From assembly GCF_001461695.1 (NCBI RefSeq), contig NZ_AUTC01000045.1, forward strand, positions 62,001 to 126,000: 64,000 bases of DNA, written 5' to 3'. This document shows positions 10,349 through 19,194 of the stretch, in pieces. Made by a program: the position numbers and the translations under genes. The stretch comes from Sinorhizobium fredii USDA 205 (GTDB taxonomy: Bacteria > Pseudomonadota > Alphaproteobacteria > Rhizobiales > Rhizobiaceae). How positions within the stretch are numbered: position 1 is the stretch's first letter; every line of letters starts with the position of its first letter. The notes below the pieces were generated by a model that saw nothing but the letters and a program-made list of their open reading frames with translations, was not told where the DNA came from and did no database searches.

Positions 10349-11359
10349 TCATTCCCCCTCGTCGTCGTAGCCGACGAGATGGAGTGGGCGGGCCGGGATG
10401 CACTCCAATTCGCACCAGCGCACCAGGGCCTCCTCGCGGCCATGCGTCACCCACACTTCGGCCGGGGCGATCTCGCGTATGGTGCCGGTCAGCTCGGCCC
10501 AGTCGCAGTGGTCGGAGATGACGAGCGGCAGTTCGACGCCACGCTGCTTGGCGCGCTGGCGAATGAGCATCCACCCGGACGCGAAAGCGGCGACCGGCTC
10601 GGCGAAGCGCCGCGCCCAGCGGTCGGCAAAGGCCGAAGGCGGACCGATCACGATGCCGCCGGCGAAATCCGGCCTTTTGTCGCCGGCAAGGGTGGCCGGG
10701 CGGAGATCGCCGAGATCGATCCCTTCGGTCCGGTAATACTCACAGAGTTTGGCGAGCGCGCCGTGGATATGGATCGGCTCGTCGTAGCCCTGCTGGCGCA
10801 GCAGCGCGATCACCCGTTGCGCCTTGCCGAGCGCGTAGGCGCCGACGACATGGGCACGTTCGGGGAACTGCTTCAGCGATGCGAGGAGCCGGGCGGTCTC
10901 CGCCCTGTCGTCGGGATGGTGGAAGACCGGCAGGCCGAATGTCGCCTCGGTAATGAAGACATCACAGGAGACCGGTTCGAAGGGGCGGCAGGTAGGGTCG
11001 GAGCGGCGCTTGTAGTCGCCGGAAACGACGATCCGTTTCCCACCCGCCTCGACCGCGATCTGGGCGGAGCCGAGCACATGGCCGGCCGGATGGAATGAGA
11101 CCCGCACACCGTTGACGGTCATCGCTTCGCCAAGCTTGGCGATCTCGCTCTCGCCGCAAAACCCGTCGCCGTAGCGGATGCGCATGATGTCGAGCGTCTC
11201 GCGCGTCGCGAGCACGCGGCGATGCCCGGCGCGGGCATGATCGGAATGGCCATGCGTGATCAGCGCCCTTTCGACCGGCTGGACCGGGTCGATATAGAAA
11301 TCTCCCTTCTGGCAATAGAGCCCCTTCGGGGCTGGATAGAGCAGACTGTCCGGCTTCAT
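10349..11359 (-). CDS. Ligase-associated exonuclease, metallo-beta-lactamase/beta-CASP type
   Basis: This 336-residue protein has the HxHxDH zinc motif (HGHSDH, about 36-41) of the metallo-beta-lactamase fold and a beta-CASP-like C-terminal half. It resembles the family annotated as ligase-associated DNA damage response exonuclease, or mRNA 3'-end processing factor-like. It is probably cotranscribed with the ATP-dependent ligase three bases downstream. I start at the ATG at 11357-11359 (MKPDSLLYPAP). The longer open frame to 11542 translates an intergenic repeat as SPSPLWGGVGEG and is rejected. Confidence 0.88.
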   Translation of the reverse strand: MKPDSLLYPAPKGLYCQKGDFYIDPVQPVERALITHGHSDHARAGHRRVLATRETLDIMRIRYGDGFCGESEIAKLGEAMTVNGVRVSFHPAGHVLGSAQIAVEAGGKRIVVSGDYKRRSDPTCRPFEPVSCDVFITEATFGLPVFHHPDDRAETARLLASLKQFPERAHVVGAYALGKAQRVIALLRQQGYDEPIHIHGALAKLCEYYRTEGIDLGDLRPATLAGDKRPDFAGGIVIGPPSAFADRWARRFAEPVAAFASGWMLIRQRAKQRGVELPLVISDHCDWAELTGTIREIAPAEVWVTHGREEALVRWCELECIPARPLHLVGYDDEGE

Positions 11360-11457
11360 GCGAACAAAGATAGCCGGCAGACGCGCCTCTGCCAGCTGTC
11401 CGCGCAAGTTTTTCGTTAGAGTCCTTTCTGAGCACGTCAGTGCACGCGGAGCGCGGC

Positions 11458-11623
11458 AAGACCCCTCCCCAACCCCTCCCCACAAGGGGGAGGGGCTCAC
11501 GTGCCGCGCCGTTTCCACCTCCAGCAAAACCCTTTGCGTCAAACGCGGGGGGTGCAGTTAGCAGGCGGTCGCCGCGAGCGCCTAGCCCCTCCCACCTGTG
11601 GGGAGGGGTTGGGGAGGGGTCTT
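11458..11623. repeat. Pair of inverted 40-bp C/G-rich intergenic repeats
   Basis: Two copies of a 40-bp unit lie head to head at 11458-11497 and 11584-11623. Each unit contains ACCCCTCCCCAACCCCTCCC followed by a CACA...GGGGGAGGGG part, and the two differ at only a few positions. RNA of this region would fold into a long hairpin. A third copy lies at 31079-31118. Such clusters are common between genes in rhizobial chromosomes. The pair fills the gap between the nucleoside hydrolase and exonuclease genes. Confidence 0.85.
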
Positions 11624-11636
11624 TTGGGAGCGGTTT

Positions 11637-12590
11637 CTACAGCCGGTTCGCCAGCGTTTCGCCGATCAGTTTCAATACCGCGCCTGCATCGATGCCGATG
11701 CAGGCTTTCTGGCTCGGCGCCTCGTCCCAGGCATTCGGCGGGAAAAGCCGGCCGTCCGGCTTCTGGATCGTCTGGCCGTCGGCGATGCCGCCGCACAGGA
11801 CGCGGATCGCGCCGCTGCGGGTCCGGAACAATTCCGGTGCCACGACATAGGCACAGGCGCAGCTGTCGTGGATAACCATGCCGTCATCGACATGCTGCTC
11901 GTAGAAGACGATGTAGAACTGCGAGATGTCGGCAAGGAGCTCAGCCGCCTTGCCGCCGCGTTCGGCGATGTCGGCGAGCATGGCGCGCGTCATCACGGTT
12001 TGCGAGGTCACGTCGAGACCGATTACCGTCACCGGCCAAGGAGCCGTCATCACCGCATCGGCTGCCTCCGGGTCACCATGGATATTGGCCTCGGCCGCCG
12101 GGGTGATGTTACCGGGCACGTCGAAGGCGCCGCCCATGATCACCACCGCCTTGACGAGGCCGGCGATCGCCGGGTCTTCGCGCACTGCGCGAGCCAGATT
12201 GGTCATGCGGCCGACGGCAACGAGCGTCACTTCACCCGGATTGGCGCGCACCGTATCGATGATGAAGCGATGGGCAGGACGGGGGTCAAGTGGCAGGTCG
12301 ATTTCGTCCGGCACGTCGATATTGCCAAGCCCGTCGTGGCCGTGGATGCCGGTCGGCCAGTCGATATGCGGCCGACCGGGATTGAACATCTCGCCGAGGC
12401 CCTTGGCGACCGGCGCGGCAATACCCCAGGCCTGCTTGAGAAAGAGCGCGTTGCGCGTCGTCGTCTCGATGGAGGCGTTGCCGAACACCGAGGTGATGCC
12501 GATGAGGTCGATCTTCGGGTGCCGGTGCAGGAAGAGAAGCGCCATGGCGTCGTCGACGCCAGGATCCGTATCGAAAATAACCTTGTGCAT
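11637..12590 (-). CDS. Inosine-uridine-preferring nucleoside hydrolase family protein
   Basis: This 317-residue enzyme hydrolyses the N-glycosidic bond of ribonucleosides to release base and ribose. The Ca2+-binding N-terminal motif DTDPGVDDAMAL (from D7) is complete, and further family parts (VAVGRMTNLA, MGGAFDVPGNI) follow. It has no signal peptide and is probably cytoplasmic. The ATG at 12588-12590 has GGAAG seven bases upstream; upstream in-frame starts lack family sequence. It follows a DadA-like oxidoreductase gene on the same strand after 91 bases. Base specificity cannot be decided by eye. Confidence 0.92.
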   Translation of the reverse strand: MHKVIFDTDPGVDDAMALLFLHRHPKIDLIGITSVFGNASIETTTRNALFLKQAWGIAAPVAKGLGEMFNPGRPHIDWPTGIHGHDGLGNIDVPDEIDLPLDPRPAHRFIIDTVRANPGEVTLVAVGRMTNLARAVREDPAIAGLVKAVVIMGGAFDVPGNITPAAEANIHGDPEAADAVMTAPWPVTVIGLDVTSQTVMTRAMLADIAERGGKAAELLADISQFYIVFYEQHVDDGMVIHDSCACAYVVAPELFRTRSGAIRVLCGGIADGQTIQKPDGRLFPPNAWDEAPSQKACIGIDAGAVLKLIGETLANRL

Positions 12591-12681
12591 GTCGTCTTCC
12601 TTCTCTGGGGAACTCTGACCCTGTGCGCCGGCGGCAATGGGCAAACTGCGGGGGAAAGTCAATCAAGCGGGTTTCGTTGGG

Positions 12682-13917
12682 CTACTGGAAACGCCCGATG
12701 CTGAAGGGTTCGAGATCGGCACTGGCCCCTTTCGAGAGGATAGTGGCAACCTTCGCACCGGTGATCGCCGAGAGCGTCAGGCCGAGATGACCGTGGCCGA
12801 AGGCCATGGCGATACGGGGGTCCGCCGGATGAAGGCTGATGACCGGCACCGAATCCGGTGTCGAGGGGCGCCGGCCCATCCATTCCTTGCCGCCGGTCTC
12901 GGGAAGGCTCGGAACATAACGCCGCATCTTCTGACGCATCGCGGCGGCTCGCGCATAGTTTGGCGGCGCCTCCGGCCGTGCCAGTTCCACGGCACCGCCG
13001 ATGCGCAGGGCGTTGGCAAGCGGCGTCGCCACGAAACCGTGCTCGGCGAAGAAGATCGGCAGTTCCAGCTTTACGAGGGGATCGGCGAAGGTGGTGTTGT
13101 AACCGCGCTCGGTTTCCAAGAGCACCTTCAGCCCAAGCTTGCGGACGAGCGTGCGCGACCATACGCCCGCGGCGATCACCACCTTGTCGAAGACCTGCCG
13201 TTCGCCGCTGTCGGCGATGACCGTGACCCCCTCGGCGCCTGGCTGCACGGCCTCGACGCCGGCTTCGACAAGCGTAGCGTATTGCCGGACGTGGTGCTGC
13301 ACGTCGCGCAGCAGTTTCAGCGGGTCGAGAAAAGTCTGGTATCCGCTGCTGAAGACGCCGCCGGCAAACGTGCCCTCGAGTGCGGGAACCCGGTCGCGGG
13401 CGGCGCGGGCGTCGAGCCGTTCGACGCCGAAGCCGAGAAGCCGGGCGGTTGCCTGATCGTGCCAGAAGGCGGCGTCGAGGGCAGCCTCGCTGTCGAAGAT
13501 CGTCAGAGCCCCGGTCGGGCTCATATGGCCGGAAATGCCGCAAAGCCTCGCCATCGCCTCATGCGCGGCGAGAGCGTCGCGCATGAGGCCGAGCAGGGCC
13601 TGACGGGACCGTTCCACCCGGGCTGGGCGCGCCGCCCGAAGGAGATGAAATAGCCATGGCGCAAGCGCCCGCAGGTCCTGCCAGCGGAGTGTCAGCGGCC
13701 CAAGCGGATCGACGAGCCATTTCGGCGCTGCAAAGAGCATTTCGGGGCGGGCCATCGGATCGATCTCCGGAACGGCGAGTATGCCGGCATTGCCGACCGA
13801 CGCGGGCAGGCCGTCGACGTCCTTTTCGAAAACGGTGACCGCGTGACCTTCGGCGATGAGGTGAACCGCCGCGGCGCAGCCGATAATTCCCGCTCCGACT
13901 ATTCCGATACGCGCCAT
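12682..13917 (-). CDS. FAD-dependent D-amino-acid dehydrogenase-like oxidoreductase (DadA family)
   Basis: This 411-residue protein has an N-terminal FAD-binding Rossmann motif (GIVGAGIIGCAAA, about 4-17) and the DAO fold. A late AFGHGHLGLTLSAITG motif is characteristic of DadA and related D-amino-acid dehydrogenases. It would oxidise a D-amino acid or secondary amine and pass electrons to the membrane chain. No alanine racemase gene is adjacent, so the substrate is open. The start ATG at 13915-13917 lies within an intact FAD motif. Confidence 0.88.
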   Translation of the reverse strand: MARIGIVGAGIIGCAAAVHLIAEGHAVTVFEKDVDGLPASVGNAGILAVPEIDPMARPEMLFAAPKWLVDPLGPLTLRWQDLRALAPWLFHLLRAARPARVERSRQALLGLMRDALAAHEAMARLCGISGHMSPTGALTIFDSEAALDAAFWHDQATARLLGFGVERLDARAARDRVPALEGTFAGGVFSSGYQTFLDPLKLLRDVQHHVRQYATLVEAGVEAVQPGAEGVTVIADSGERQVFDKVVIAAGVWSRTLVRKLGLKVLLETERGYNTTFADPLVKLELPIFFAEHGFVATPLANALRIGGAVELARPEAPPNYARAAAMRQKMRRYVPSLPETGGKEWMGRRPSTPDSVPVISLHPADPRIAMAFGHGHLGLTLSAITGAKVATILSKGASADLEPFSIGRFQ

Positions 13918-14118
13918 GATACCCCGCCGGTCCCTCTAACTGAGAATTGCCGCTTCGTTTTTAGTGATGGCCGGCAGGAGAGCAAGAGGCTTGCGCCTGT
14001 TCCAGGCAGCATTTCGCTCAGTAATCCGGATGGCCGTTTAAGCTTTCCGAAAGGGTGTTTCGACTATCTTCAATGCCGTTCTGGCTTTTTTGTATTTGCG
14101 TCCACAGCGGAGCCGCCT

Positions 14119-14766
14119 GTGAAGGCTATCTTCAGTAAACTGCGTCCTTCGAAGCGGCTCGTGGTCATCCTGGCTGCGGCTTTTGCCGTCTCGGCCGCGT
14201 CCGGCGGCGCGGCCGTCTATGTAGGACGCGACAAAATTGCCGCGCGGCTCTCGGAACCCTCCGCCTCCGGGCTCGAATGCACGACGCTCAGGACGCTCAA
14301 GCTCGACCACCGCGGGCAGCGCTGGATACGCATGCACGTAAAGACGGACAGGGCCGGCGGGCCGGACCGCGTTCGCACCGCGCTGCGCGTCGTCGGCGCA
14401 CTTGCCAAGAAGGAAAGGGCCGACCTCTACCAAGTCGTCGTGCTCGATGCGGCAGGCCCGCAGGAGCGCGCCGCGGTGCGCGGTGCGGCGGTCGGTGCCG
14501 AAGTGCTCTTCGCGCCAGGTCCGCAGAGCGTCAAGGGCATGGACGAGCCGTTCCGGGCTTCCTACAACGACGGCACGGCCAATCCGGACGGCATGTTCCA
14601 TGGCAGAGTGATGAGCCTCGGGCTCGACGAGGTTCGCGCCATCATGGCCAATATGGACGATCACTCGCCTTGCATCGATCCCGCGGCGGCCGAGGCCGAA
14701 GGCGCGGGGGCTTCGGAAGCCAGCGAGCATCCGGTCGAGACTGCCGAAGGACACGGCGGCCACTAA
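14119..14766 (+). CDS. Conserved hypothetical protein with N-terminal membrane anchor
   Basis: I do not recognise this 215-residue protein. The best start is the GTG at 14119-14121 (VKAIFSKLRPSKR) with CGGAG upstream. A single hydrophobic helix or signal anchor at about 14-36 follows a basic N-terminus (positive-inside rule), so most of the chain is probably periplasmic. The body is a mixed alpha/beta domain with MHVKTDRAGGPDRVRTALR and a conserved-looking YNDGTANPDGMFHGRVMSL segment. The C-terminus is acidic, Ala/Glu-rich and ends in His residues. It is transcribed away from the DadA-like gene and converges on lysS across a strong terminator. Confidence 0.7.
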   Translation: MKAIFSKLRPSKRLVVILAAAFAVSAASGGAAVYVGRDKIAARLSEPSASGLECTTLRTLKLDHRGQRWIRMHVKTDRAGGPDRVRTALRVVGALAKKERADLYQVVVLDAAGPQERAAVRGAAVGAEVLFAPGPQSVKGMDEPFRASYNDGTANPDGMFHGRVMSLGLDEVRAIMANMDDHSPCIDPAAAEAEGAGASEASEHPVETAEGHGGH

Positions 14767-14798
14767 ATCCGCACCACTTAACAGTTCAGGCCAATACG

Positions 14799-14828
14799 AA
14801 AAGCCCATCGCCTGGGCGATGGGCTTTC
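14799..14828. terminator. Bidirectional rho-independent terminator
   Basis: A perfect inverted repeat with arms AAAGCCCATCGCC and GGCGATGGGCTTT lies between the convergent 14119 gene and lysS. A T run follows on the plus strand and the flanking A run gives a U tail on the minus strand, so it can serve both genes. Confidence 0.88.
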
Positions 14829-14852
14829 CTGTTCGGGGTTTGCTGGTCCCGC

Positions 14853-16349
14853 TCAGTCGGCCTTGTGGCGACGGGCCGGGAAGAGAATGACGTCGCGGAT
14901 CGACGGCGCGTTGGTGAGCAGCATGATCAGCCGGTCGACGCCGATGCCGAGGCCGCCGGCCGGCGGCATGCCCTGGTCGATCGCATCGAGGAATTCGTCG
15001 TCGAGCTGCTTGGCCTTTTCGCCGCGCACATGGGCCTGCTCAAGCTGCTCGACCATGCGGGCGCGCTGCTCTTCCGGATCATTCAGTTCCGAAAAGGCGT
15101 TGCCGAGTTCCCAGGTGTTGCAATAGGTCTCGAAACGTTCGACGAGACGCGGCTCGCCCGGCACTTCCTTGGCGAAGGGCGAGATATCCTTCGGGAAGTG
15201 CGTGACGTGGGCCGGCTGGATCAGCGTCGGCTCGACCTTCTCTTCGAAGACGAAAGCGAGGCATTCGCCCCAGGTTGCGTCCTTCTCGATTTCGAAGCCG
15301 GCGGCGCGGGTGGCGGCACGCGCTTCCTCGTCGGTCTTGATCGCGAGGAAGTCGATGCCGGTCACTTCCTTGACGGCGTCCGGCATGGGCACGCGGCGGA
15401 ACGGACCCTTGAAGGAGATTTCCTTGTCGCCATAGGCGAATTCCGTCGTGCCGTGGATCGAGACCGCCAGTTCAGCGAAAAGCCGCTCGACGAGGTCCAT
15501 GATGTCCTCGTAGTCGGCATAGGCCCAATAGCACTCCATCATCGTGAATTCCGGATTGTGCCGGGTGGAGACGCCTTCGTTGCGGAAGTTGCGGTTGATC
15601 TCGAAGACCTTGTCGGTAAGCCCCGAAACCAGTGTGCGCTTCAGGTAGAGCTCCGGGGCGATGCGCAGGTACATGTCGAGCTTCAGAGTATTGTGATGCG
15701 TCTTGAACGGCTCGGCGGTTGCGCCGCCATAGACCGAATGCAGCATCGGCGTCTCGACTTCCATGAAGCCGTCGTTTTCCATGAAGCGTCGGATTCCGGA
15801 AACGATCCGGCTGCGCTGCCGGAAGCGGAGCTTCGACTCTTCATTGGTCATGATGTCGAGATGGCGCTTGCGGTAGCGCAGCTCGATATCCGCAAGACCA
15901 TGCCACTTCTCCGGCATCGGCAGCAGCGACTTGGTCAGCATGGTGATCGCTTGCGCGTTGATCGTGAGCTCGCCGCGCTTGGTCCGACGGACAATGCCCG
16001 TAACGCCGATGATGTCGCCGATGTCGATCATCGGCAGCAGCGCGCGCGCCTCTTCCGGCGTCGTGTCCTTGTGCGAGAAGATCTGGATCTTGCCGGAAGC
16101 GTCATGGAGATCCATGAACATGCCGGAGTTGCGCGAGGAAAAGACGCGGCCGGCGACGGTCACGACATCCTGCGTTTCGGTGTCCGGCTCCAGGCCTTCA
16201 TATTTGGCAGCGAGTTCGACATTGGTCATCGACCGGTGAAAATGCGCCGGATAGACATCGCCGATCTGCTCGCGCAGCAGCTTCAGCTTCTGGGCGCGCA
16301 CTTCCGTCGCGTCGGAGGAAAGGCCGGCGGTTTCTGTCTTCTCGTTCAT
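14853..16349 (-). CDS. lysS: Lysyl-tRNA synthetase, class II
   Basis: This 498-residue LysRS charges tRNA-Lys in the cytoplasm. An N-terminal OB-fold anticodon-binding domain (about 60-155) precedes the class II catalytic core. Motif 2 is FRNEGVSTRHNPEFTMMECY and motif 3 is GLGIGVDRLIML near the C-terminus. The gene follows gltX by 10 bases, and its Shine-Dalgarno (AAGGA) overlaps the gltX stop, so the two synthetases form an operon. Length and motifs fit the bacterial enzyme. Confidence 0.97.
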   Translation of the reverse strand: MNEKTETAGLSSDATEVRAQKLKLLREQIGDVYPAHFHRSMTNVELAAKYEGLEPDTETQDVVTVAGRVFSSRNSGMFMDLHDASGKIQIFSHKDTTPEEARALLPMIDIGDIIGVTGIVRRTKRGELTINAQAITMLTKSLLPMPEKWHGLADIELRYRKRHLDIMTNEESKLRFRQRSRIVSGIRRFMENDGFMEVETPMLHSVYGGATAEPFKTHHNTLKLDMYLRIAPELYLKRTLVSGLTDKVFEINRNFRNEGVSTRHNPEFTMMECYWAYADYEDIMDLVERLFAELAVSIHGTTEFAYGDKEISFKGPFRRVPMPDAVKEVTGIDFLAIKTDEEARAATRAAGFEIEKDATWGECLAFVFEEKVEPTLIQPAHVTHFPKDISPFAKEVPGEPRLVERFETYCNTWELGNAFSELNDPEEQRARMVEQLEQAHVRGEKAKQLDDEFLDAIDQGMPPAGGLGIGVDRLIMLLTNAPSIRDVILFPARRHKAD

Positions 16350-16359
16350 GGTCGTGTCC

Positions 16360-17823
16360 TTACTTTCCGCTGCCCGCCATGGAGGCGACCACCTGCGCCG
16401 CCACCTTGAGCCGCTGGCGCACCACGGCGCGGCCGAGCAGTTCCATCGAATCGAAGAGCGGCAGCGAACGCTGCGAACCGGATACGGCGACGAAGAGGGG
16501 AGCGACGACGGCTTTCAGCTTCTTGCCCATCCGCTCTGCACTGGCGCGCAGTTCAGCCTCGATCGATTCCTTGTTCCATTCGAGAATCTTTTCGAGGTCC
16601 GGCTGAACGGTGTTGAGGACTTCGAGCATCTCCTCGGGCGACGCCTTCACCCCGGCGAAGGCGGCGGGCTGCAGGCCGAGATCCGACTTGAAGAGGAAGG
16701 CGGCGAGATCCGGCAGTTCGCCGAGCTTGGAGATGCGCGACTGCGAGAGCTTCAGGCCCTCCTTGAGGCGATCGTTTTCCGATGCCCAGGCGAAGACCCG
16801 CGCGGCGAACTCGTCCTCCGAGAGCTTCTCGCGGATCCAGCGGGCGTTCAGCCAGTCGAGCTTCTGGATATCGAAGATCGCGCCGGCCTTCGACAGGTTT
16901 TCCGGATCGAACTTTTCAGCGAGCTCTTCGACGGTCAGCAGCTCTTCGCCCTCGGCGATCTGGATGAAGAACAGGCCGAGGAAGTTCATCAGCGCTTCCG
17001 GCAGGTAGCCGAGCGCCGTGTAGTAGGAGATCGAGGTCGGGTTCTTGCGCTTCGACAGCTTCGACTTGTCGGCATTGCGCATCAGCGACAGGTGCATGAA
17101 CTTCGGCGGCTCGAGGCCGAGATACTGATAGATCAGGATGTGCTTCGGCACGGAGGCGAGCCACTCCTCTCCGCGCGCCACATGGGTGATCTTCATCAGG
17201 TGGTCGTCGACGACGTTCGCCATGTGATAGGTCGGCATGCCGTCGGCCTTGAGCAGCACCTGCATGTCGACCGCGTCCCACGGAATCTCGACATCGCCAT
17301 AGACGCCGTCGTGGAACTTGCAGGCGCCTTCCGTCGGGATCTTCATGCGCACAACATGCGGCTCGCCGGCGGCGACGCGCGAGGTTACTTCCTCGGCGGA
17401 AAGGCTGAGGCACAGGCCGTCATACTTCGGCGGCTTGCCGGCAGCGCGTTGCGCTTCGCGCATCTGCTCCAGCCGCTCGGGCGTGCAGAAGCAGCGGAAG
17501 CCATGGCCATTTGCGACGATCTTCTCGACAAAGGGCCTGTAGATGTCCTTGCGGTCGCTCTGGCGATAGGGCCCATAGGGGCCGCCGATATCCGGGCCTT
17601 CCGACCATGTGAGCCCGCACCACTTCAGCGCATCCAGCACCTTCTTCTCGAATTCCGGCGTCGAGCGCGTCGCGTCGGTGTCCTCGATGCGCAGGATGAA
17701 TTCGCCGCCGTGCTTCTTGGCGAAGAGATAGTTGAACAGCGCGATATAGGCGGTGCCGACATGCGGTTCGCCGGTGGGGGAGGGGGCGATGCGTACCCGG
17801 ACTGCAGAATCTGCCATGGTCAT
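16360..17823 (-). CDS. gltX: Glutamyl-tRNA synthetase
   Basis: This 487-residue class I GluRS attaches Glu to tRNA-Glu (and to tRNA-Gln in the indirect route common in alphaproteobacteria). The HIGH-type motif is PSPTGEPHVGT (about 15-24) and the KMSKS-type motif is KLSKRKNP (from about 255). Family parts RIEDTDATRS and HVARGEEWL are present. Two start codons are possible, the ATG at 17823 or at 17817. Upstream lies a 430-base region with no gene. Many alphaproteobacteria carry two gltX genes; which paralogue this is was not resolved. Confidence 0.95.
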   Translation of the reverse strand: MTMADSAVRVRIAPSPTGEPHVGTAYIALFNYLFAKKHGGEFILRIEDTDATRSTPEFEKKVLDALKWCGLTWSEGPDIGGPYGPYRQSDRKDIYRPFVEKIVANGHGFRCFCTPERLEQMREAQRAAGKPPKYDGLCLSLSAEEVTSRVAAGEPHVVRMKIPTEGACKFHDGVYGDVEIPWDAVDMQVLLKADGMPTYHMANVVDDHLMKITHVARGEEWLASVPKHILIYQYLGLEPPKFMHLSLMRNADKSKLSKRKNPTSISYYTALGYLPEALMNFLGLFFIQIAEGEELLTVEELAEKFDPENLSKAGAIFDIQKLDWLNARWIREKLSEDEFAARVFAWASENDRLKEGLKLSQSRISKLGELPDLAAFLFKSDLGLQPAAFAGVKASPEEMLEVLNTVQPDLEKILEWNKESIEAELRASAERMGKKLKAVVAPLFVAVSGSQRSLPLFDSMELLGRAVVRQRLKVAAQVVASMAGSGK

Positions 17824-18201
17824 TGCCCGTCTTGACGTGCTCTTGGGCCCTTGCCGGAATGCCTACCAGCGTGCGGGCGCGCATTTTATGGGAAGGAAGG
17901 CCCGCAAGGGTGCCGCGGCAGCGGTATCGGCGGGCAATTCCAGTCGGCAGGGGTGAGACCATAGAAAGCCCCTGATGTCAACGGAAAGAGGAAGGCGCGT
18001 GCCTTCTTGACGCTGGCGCGCCATGGGCTTGGAACGCTACCCGCGCTGCTGCGTTATCGCAGTCGAGGACGCGGACTGTGGCAACCGGACGCGACGGAAA
18101 TGGAGAACACGGGAATTTTGCCGGTTTCTTCCCGTGGCCAACGAAACGGCAGGCGAGCTCCTGACACCGTCCAGCTCGCATCCTCGCCTACCTCCCGCAG
18201 C
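17824..18201. other. Intergenic region upstream of gltX with no recognisable gene
   Basis: This part of a 433-base gap between gltX (minus) and the terminator of the TerC-family gene must hold the gltX promoter. I see no convincing coding frame, tRNA or repeat. Long open frames here are the GC-driven antisense of neighbouring genes. Confidence 0.5.
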
Positions 18202-18235
18202 AAGAGGCCCGCATTCATACGAATGCGGGCCTCTT
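18202..18235. terminator. Strong hairpin terminator downstream of the TerC-family gene
   Basis: A 15-bp perfect stem (AAGAGGCCCGCATTC pairing with its complement) with an ATAC loop lies 22 bases beyond the stop of the minus-strand TerC-family gene. Its tail is only a short T run, but stem length and position make it a clear terminator. Confidence 0.8.
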
Positions 18236-18256
18236 CGCAACGTCGCAAGGGCGCGG

Positions 18257-19012
18257 TCAGTGCAGCTTCGAGGCCTGCTGCTTCCTGATGCGCGCGTTGC
18301 GGGCGACCATGTTGAGGATCTCGACCAGTGCCGAGAAGGCCATGGCGGCGTAGACGTAGCCTTTCGGTACGTGGAAGCCCATGCCTTCGGCAATCAGTGT
18401 CGTGCCGATCATCAGCAAGAAAGCGAGCGCCAGCATGACGATCGTCGGGTTCCTTTCGATGAAGTTGGCAAGCGGGTTGGCAGCAACCAGCATGACCGTC
18501 ACGGCGACGACGACGGCGATAACCATGATCGGCAGATGCGGGGTCATGCCGACGGCGGTGATGATGCTGTCGACGGAGAAGACGAGGTCGAGCAGGAGGA
18601 TCTGGCCGATCGCAGCGGTGAAACCGTTGATCGCCGAGCTTGCGATGAAATCCTCGCCATGGTCGCTCGGGTCGACACTGTGGTGGATTTCCTTCGTCGC
18701 CTTCCAGACGAGGAAGAGGCCACCGGCGATCAGGATCATGTCCTTCCAGGAGAAGCCGTGGCCAAAGGCCTCGAAGACCGGCGCGGTCAGTTGCACGATC
18801 CAGGCGATCGTGCCGAGCAGCCCCAGCCGCATGATCAGCGCGAGACCGATGCCGATGCGCCGGGCGCTGACGCGGTTCTCAGCAGGCAGCTTGTTGGTGA
18901 GGATTGAAATGAAGATCAGGTTGTCGATGCCGAGGACGACTTCCATCACGATGAGCGTAATGAGCGCGATCCAAGCCTCCGGGCTTTGAGCGAGCGTGAG
19001 GATTTCCTGCAT
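18257..19012 (-). CDS. TerC family integral membrane protein
   Basis: This 251-residue polytopic inner-membrane protein of the TerC/YkoY family has about seven helices. The conserved [15 protein letters not shown] near residues 25-40 and the matching [17 protein letters not shown] in the second half carry the Asp/Glu residues thought to bind metal. Family members are linked to tellurite resistance or Mn2+ export at the membrane. The ATG at 19010-19012 has AAAGGA upstream. I looked for a yybP-ykoY Mn riboswitch in the leader and did not find its core, so metal control is not supported by sequence. Confidence 0.85.
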   Translation of the reverse strand: MQEILTLAQSPEAWIALITLIVMEVVLGIDNLIFISILTNKLPAENRVSARRIGIGLALIMRLGLLGTIAWIVQLTAPVFEAFGHGFSWKDMILIAGGLFLVWKATKEIHHSVDPSDHGEDFIASSAINGFTAAIGQILLLDLVFSVDSIITAVGMTPHLPIMVIAVVVAVTVMLVAANPLANFIERNPTIVMLALAFLLMIGTTLIAEGMGFHVPKGYVYAAMAFSALVEILNMVARNARIRKQQASKLH

Positions 19013-19067
19013 CGGCGAACTGTTCCTTTCTGACGAAGCGTGACCGGTCCAACAAACCGGAGCGGAA

Positions 19068-19098
19068 GGCGGGCGGAAAACCGCACGCACTTTCCCCT
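19068..19098 (-). repeat. Copy of the GCGGTTTTCCGC-type palindromic repeat
   Basis: Read on the minus strand, this segment contains GGGGAAAGTGCGTGCGG followed by TTTTCCGCCCGC. It resembles the copy at 22749-22792. It lies between the TerC-family gene and the AraC terminator. Confidence 0.6.
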
Positions 19099-19161
19099 CC
19101 GCGGCGCATCGTTGCGCCAGACTAGCCCGCAGTATTTAAGGAGTAGCGCCGAAGTGGCAAG

Positions 19162-19189
19162 CGCTGCCGCGGTTTTGCGGCAGCGTTTT
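19162..19189. terminator. Hairpin terminator at the end of the AraC-type gene
   Basis: A nine-base-pair stem (CGCTGCCGC / GCGGCAGCG) with a GGTTTT loop is followed by TTTTA on the plus strand. It lies 6 bases beyond the minus-strand AraC stop. The U tail is on the plus strand only, so function on the minus strand is inferred from position. Confidence 0.6.
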
Positions 19190-19194
19190 ACCGT

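Noticed and set aside
11360..11542. N-terminal extension of the exonuclease gene
   Set aside because: It translates the C/G-rich repeat as SPSPLWGGVGEG and has no similarity to the enzyme family; the ATG at 11357-11359 fits better.
14277..16409. A 710-codon open frame on the plus strand opposite lysS
   Set aside because: It is the GC-driven shadow of lysS, whose motifs are complete on the other strand; the shadow has no recognisable domain and biased composition.
16348..17835. A 495-codon open frame opposite gltX
   Set aside because: It is antisense to a complete GluRS and shows no family features.
19013..19161. yybP-ykoY manganese riboswitch before the TerC-family gene
   Set aside because: The conserved core of that riboswitch is not visible; the stretch contains a known repeat type instead.
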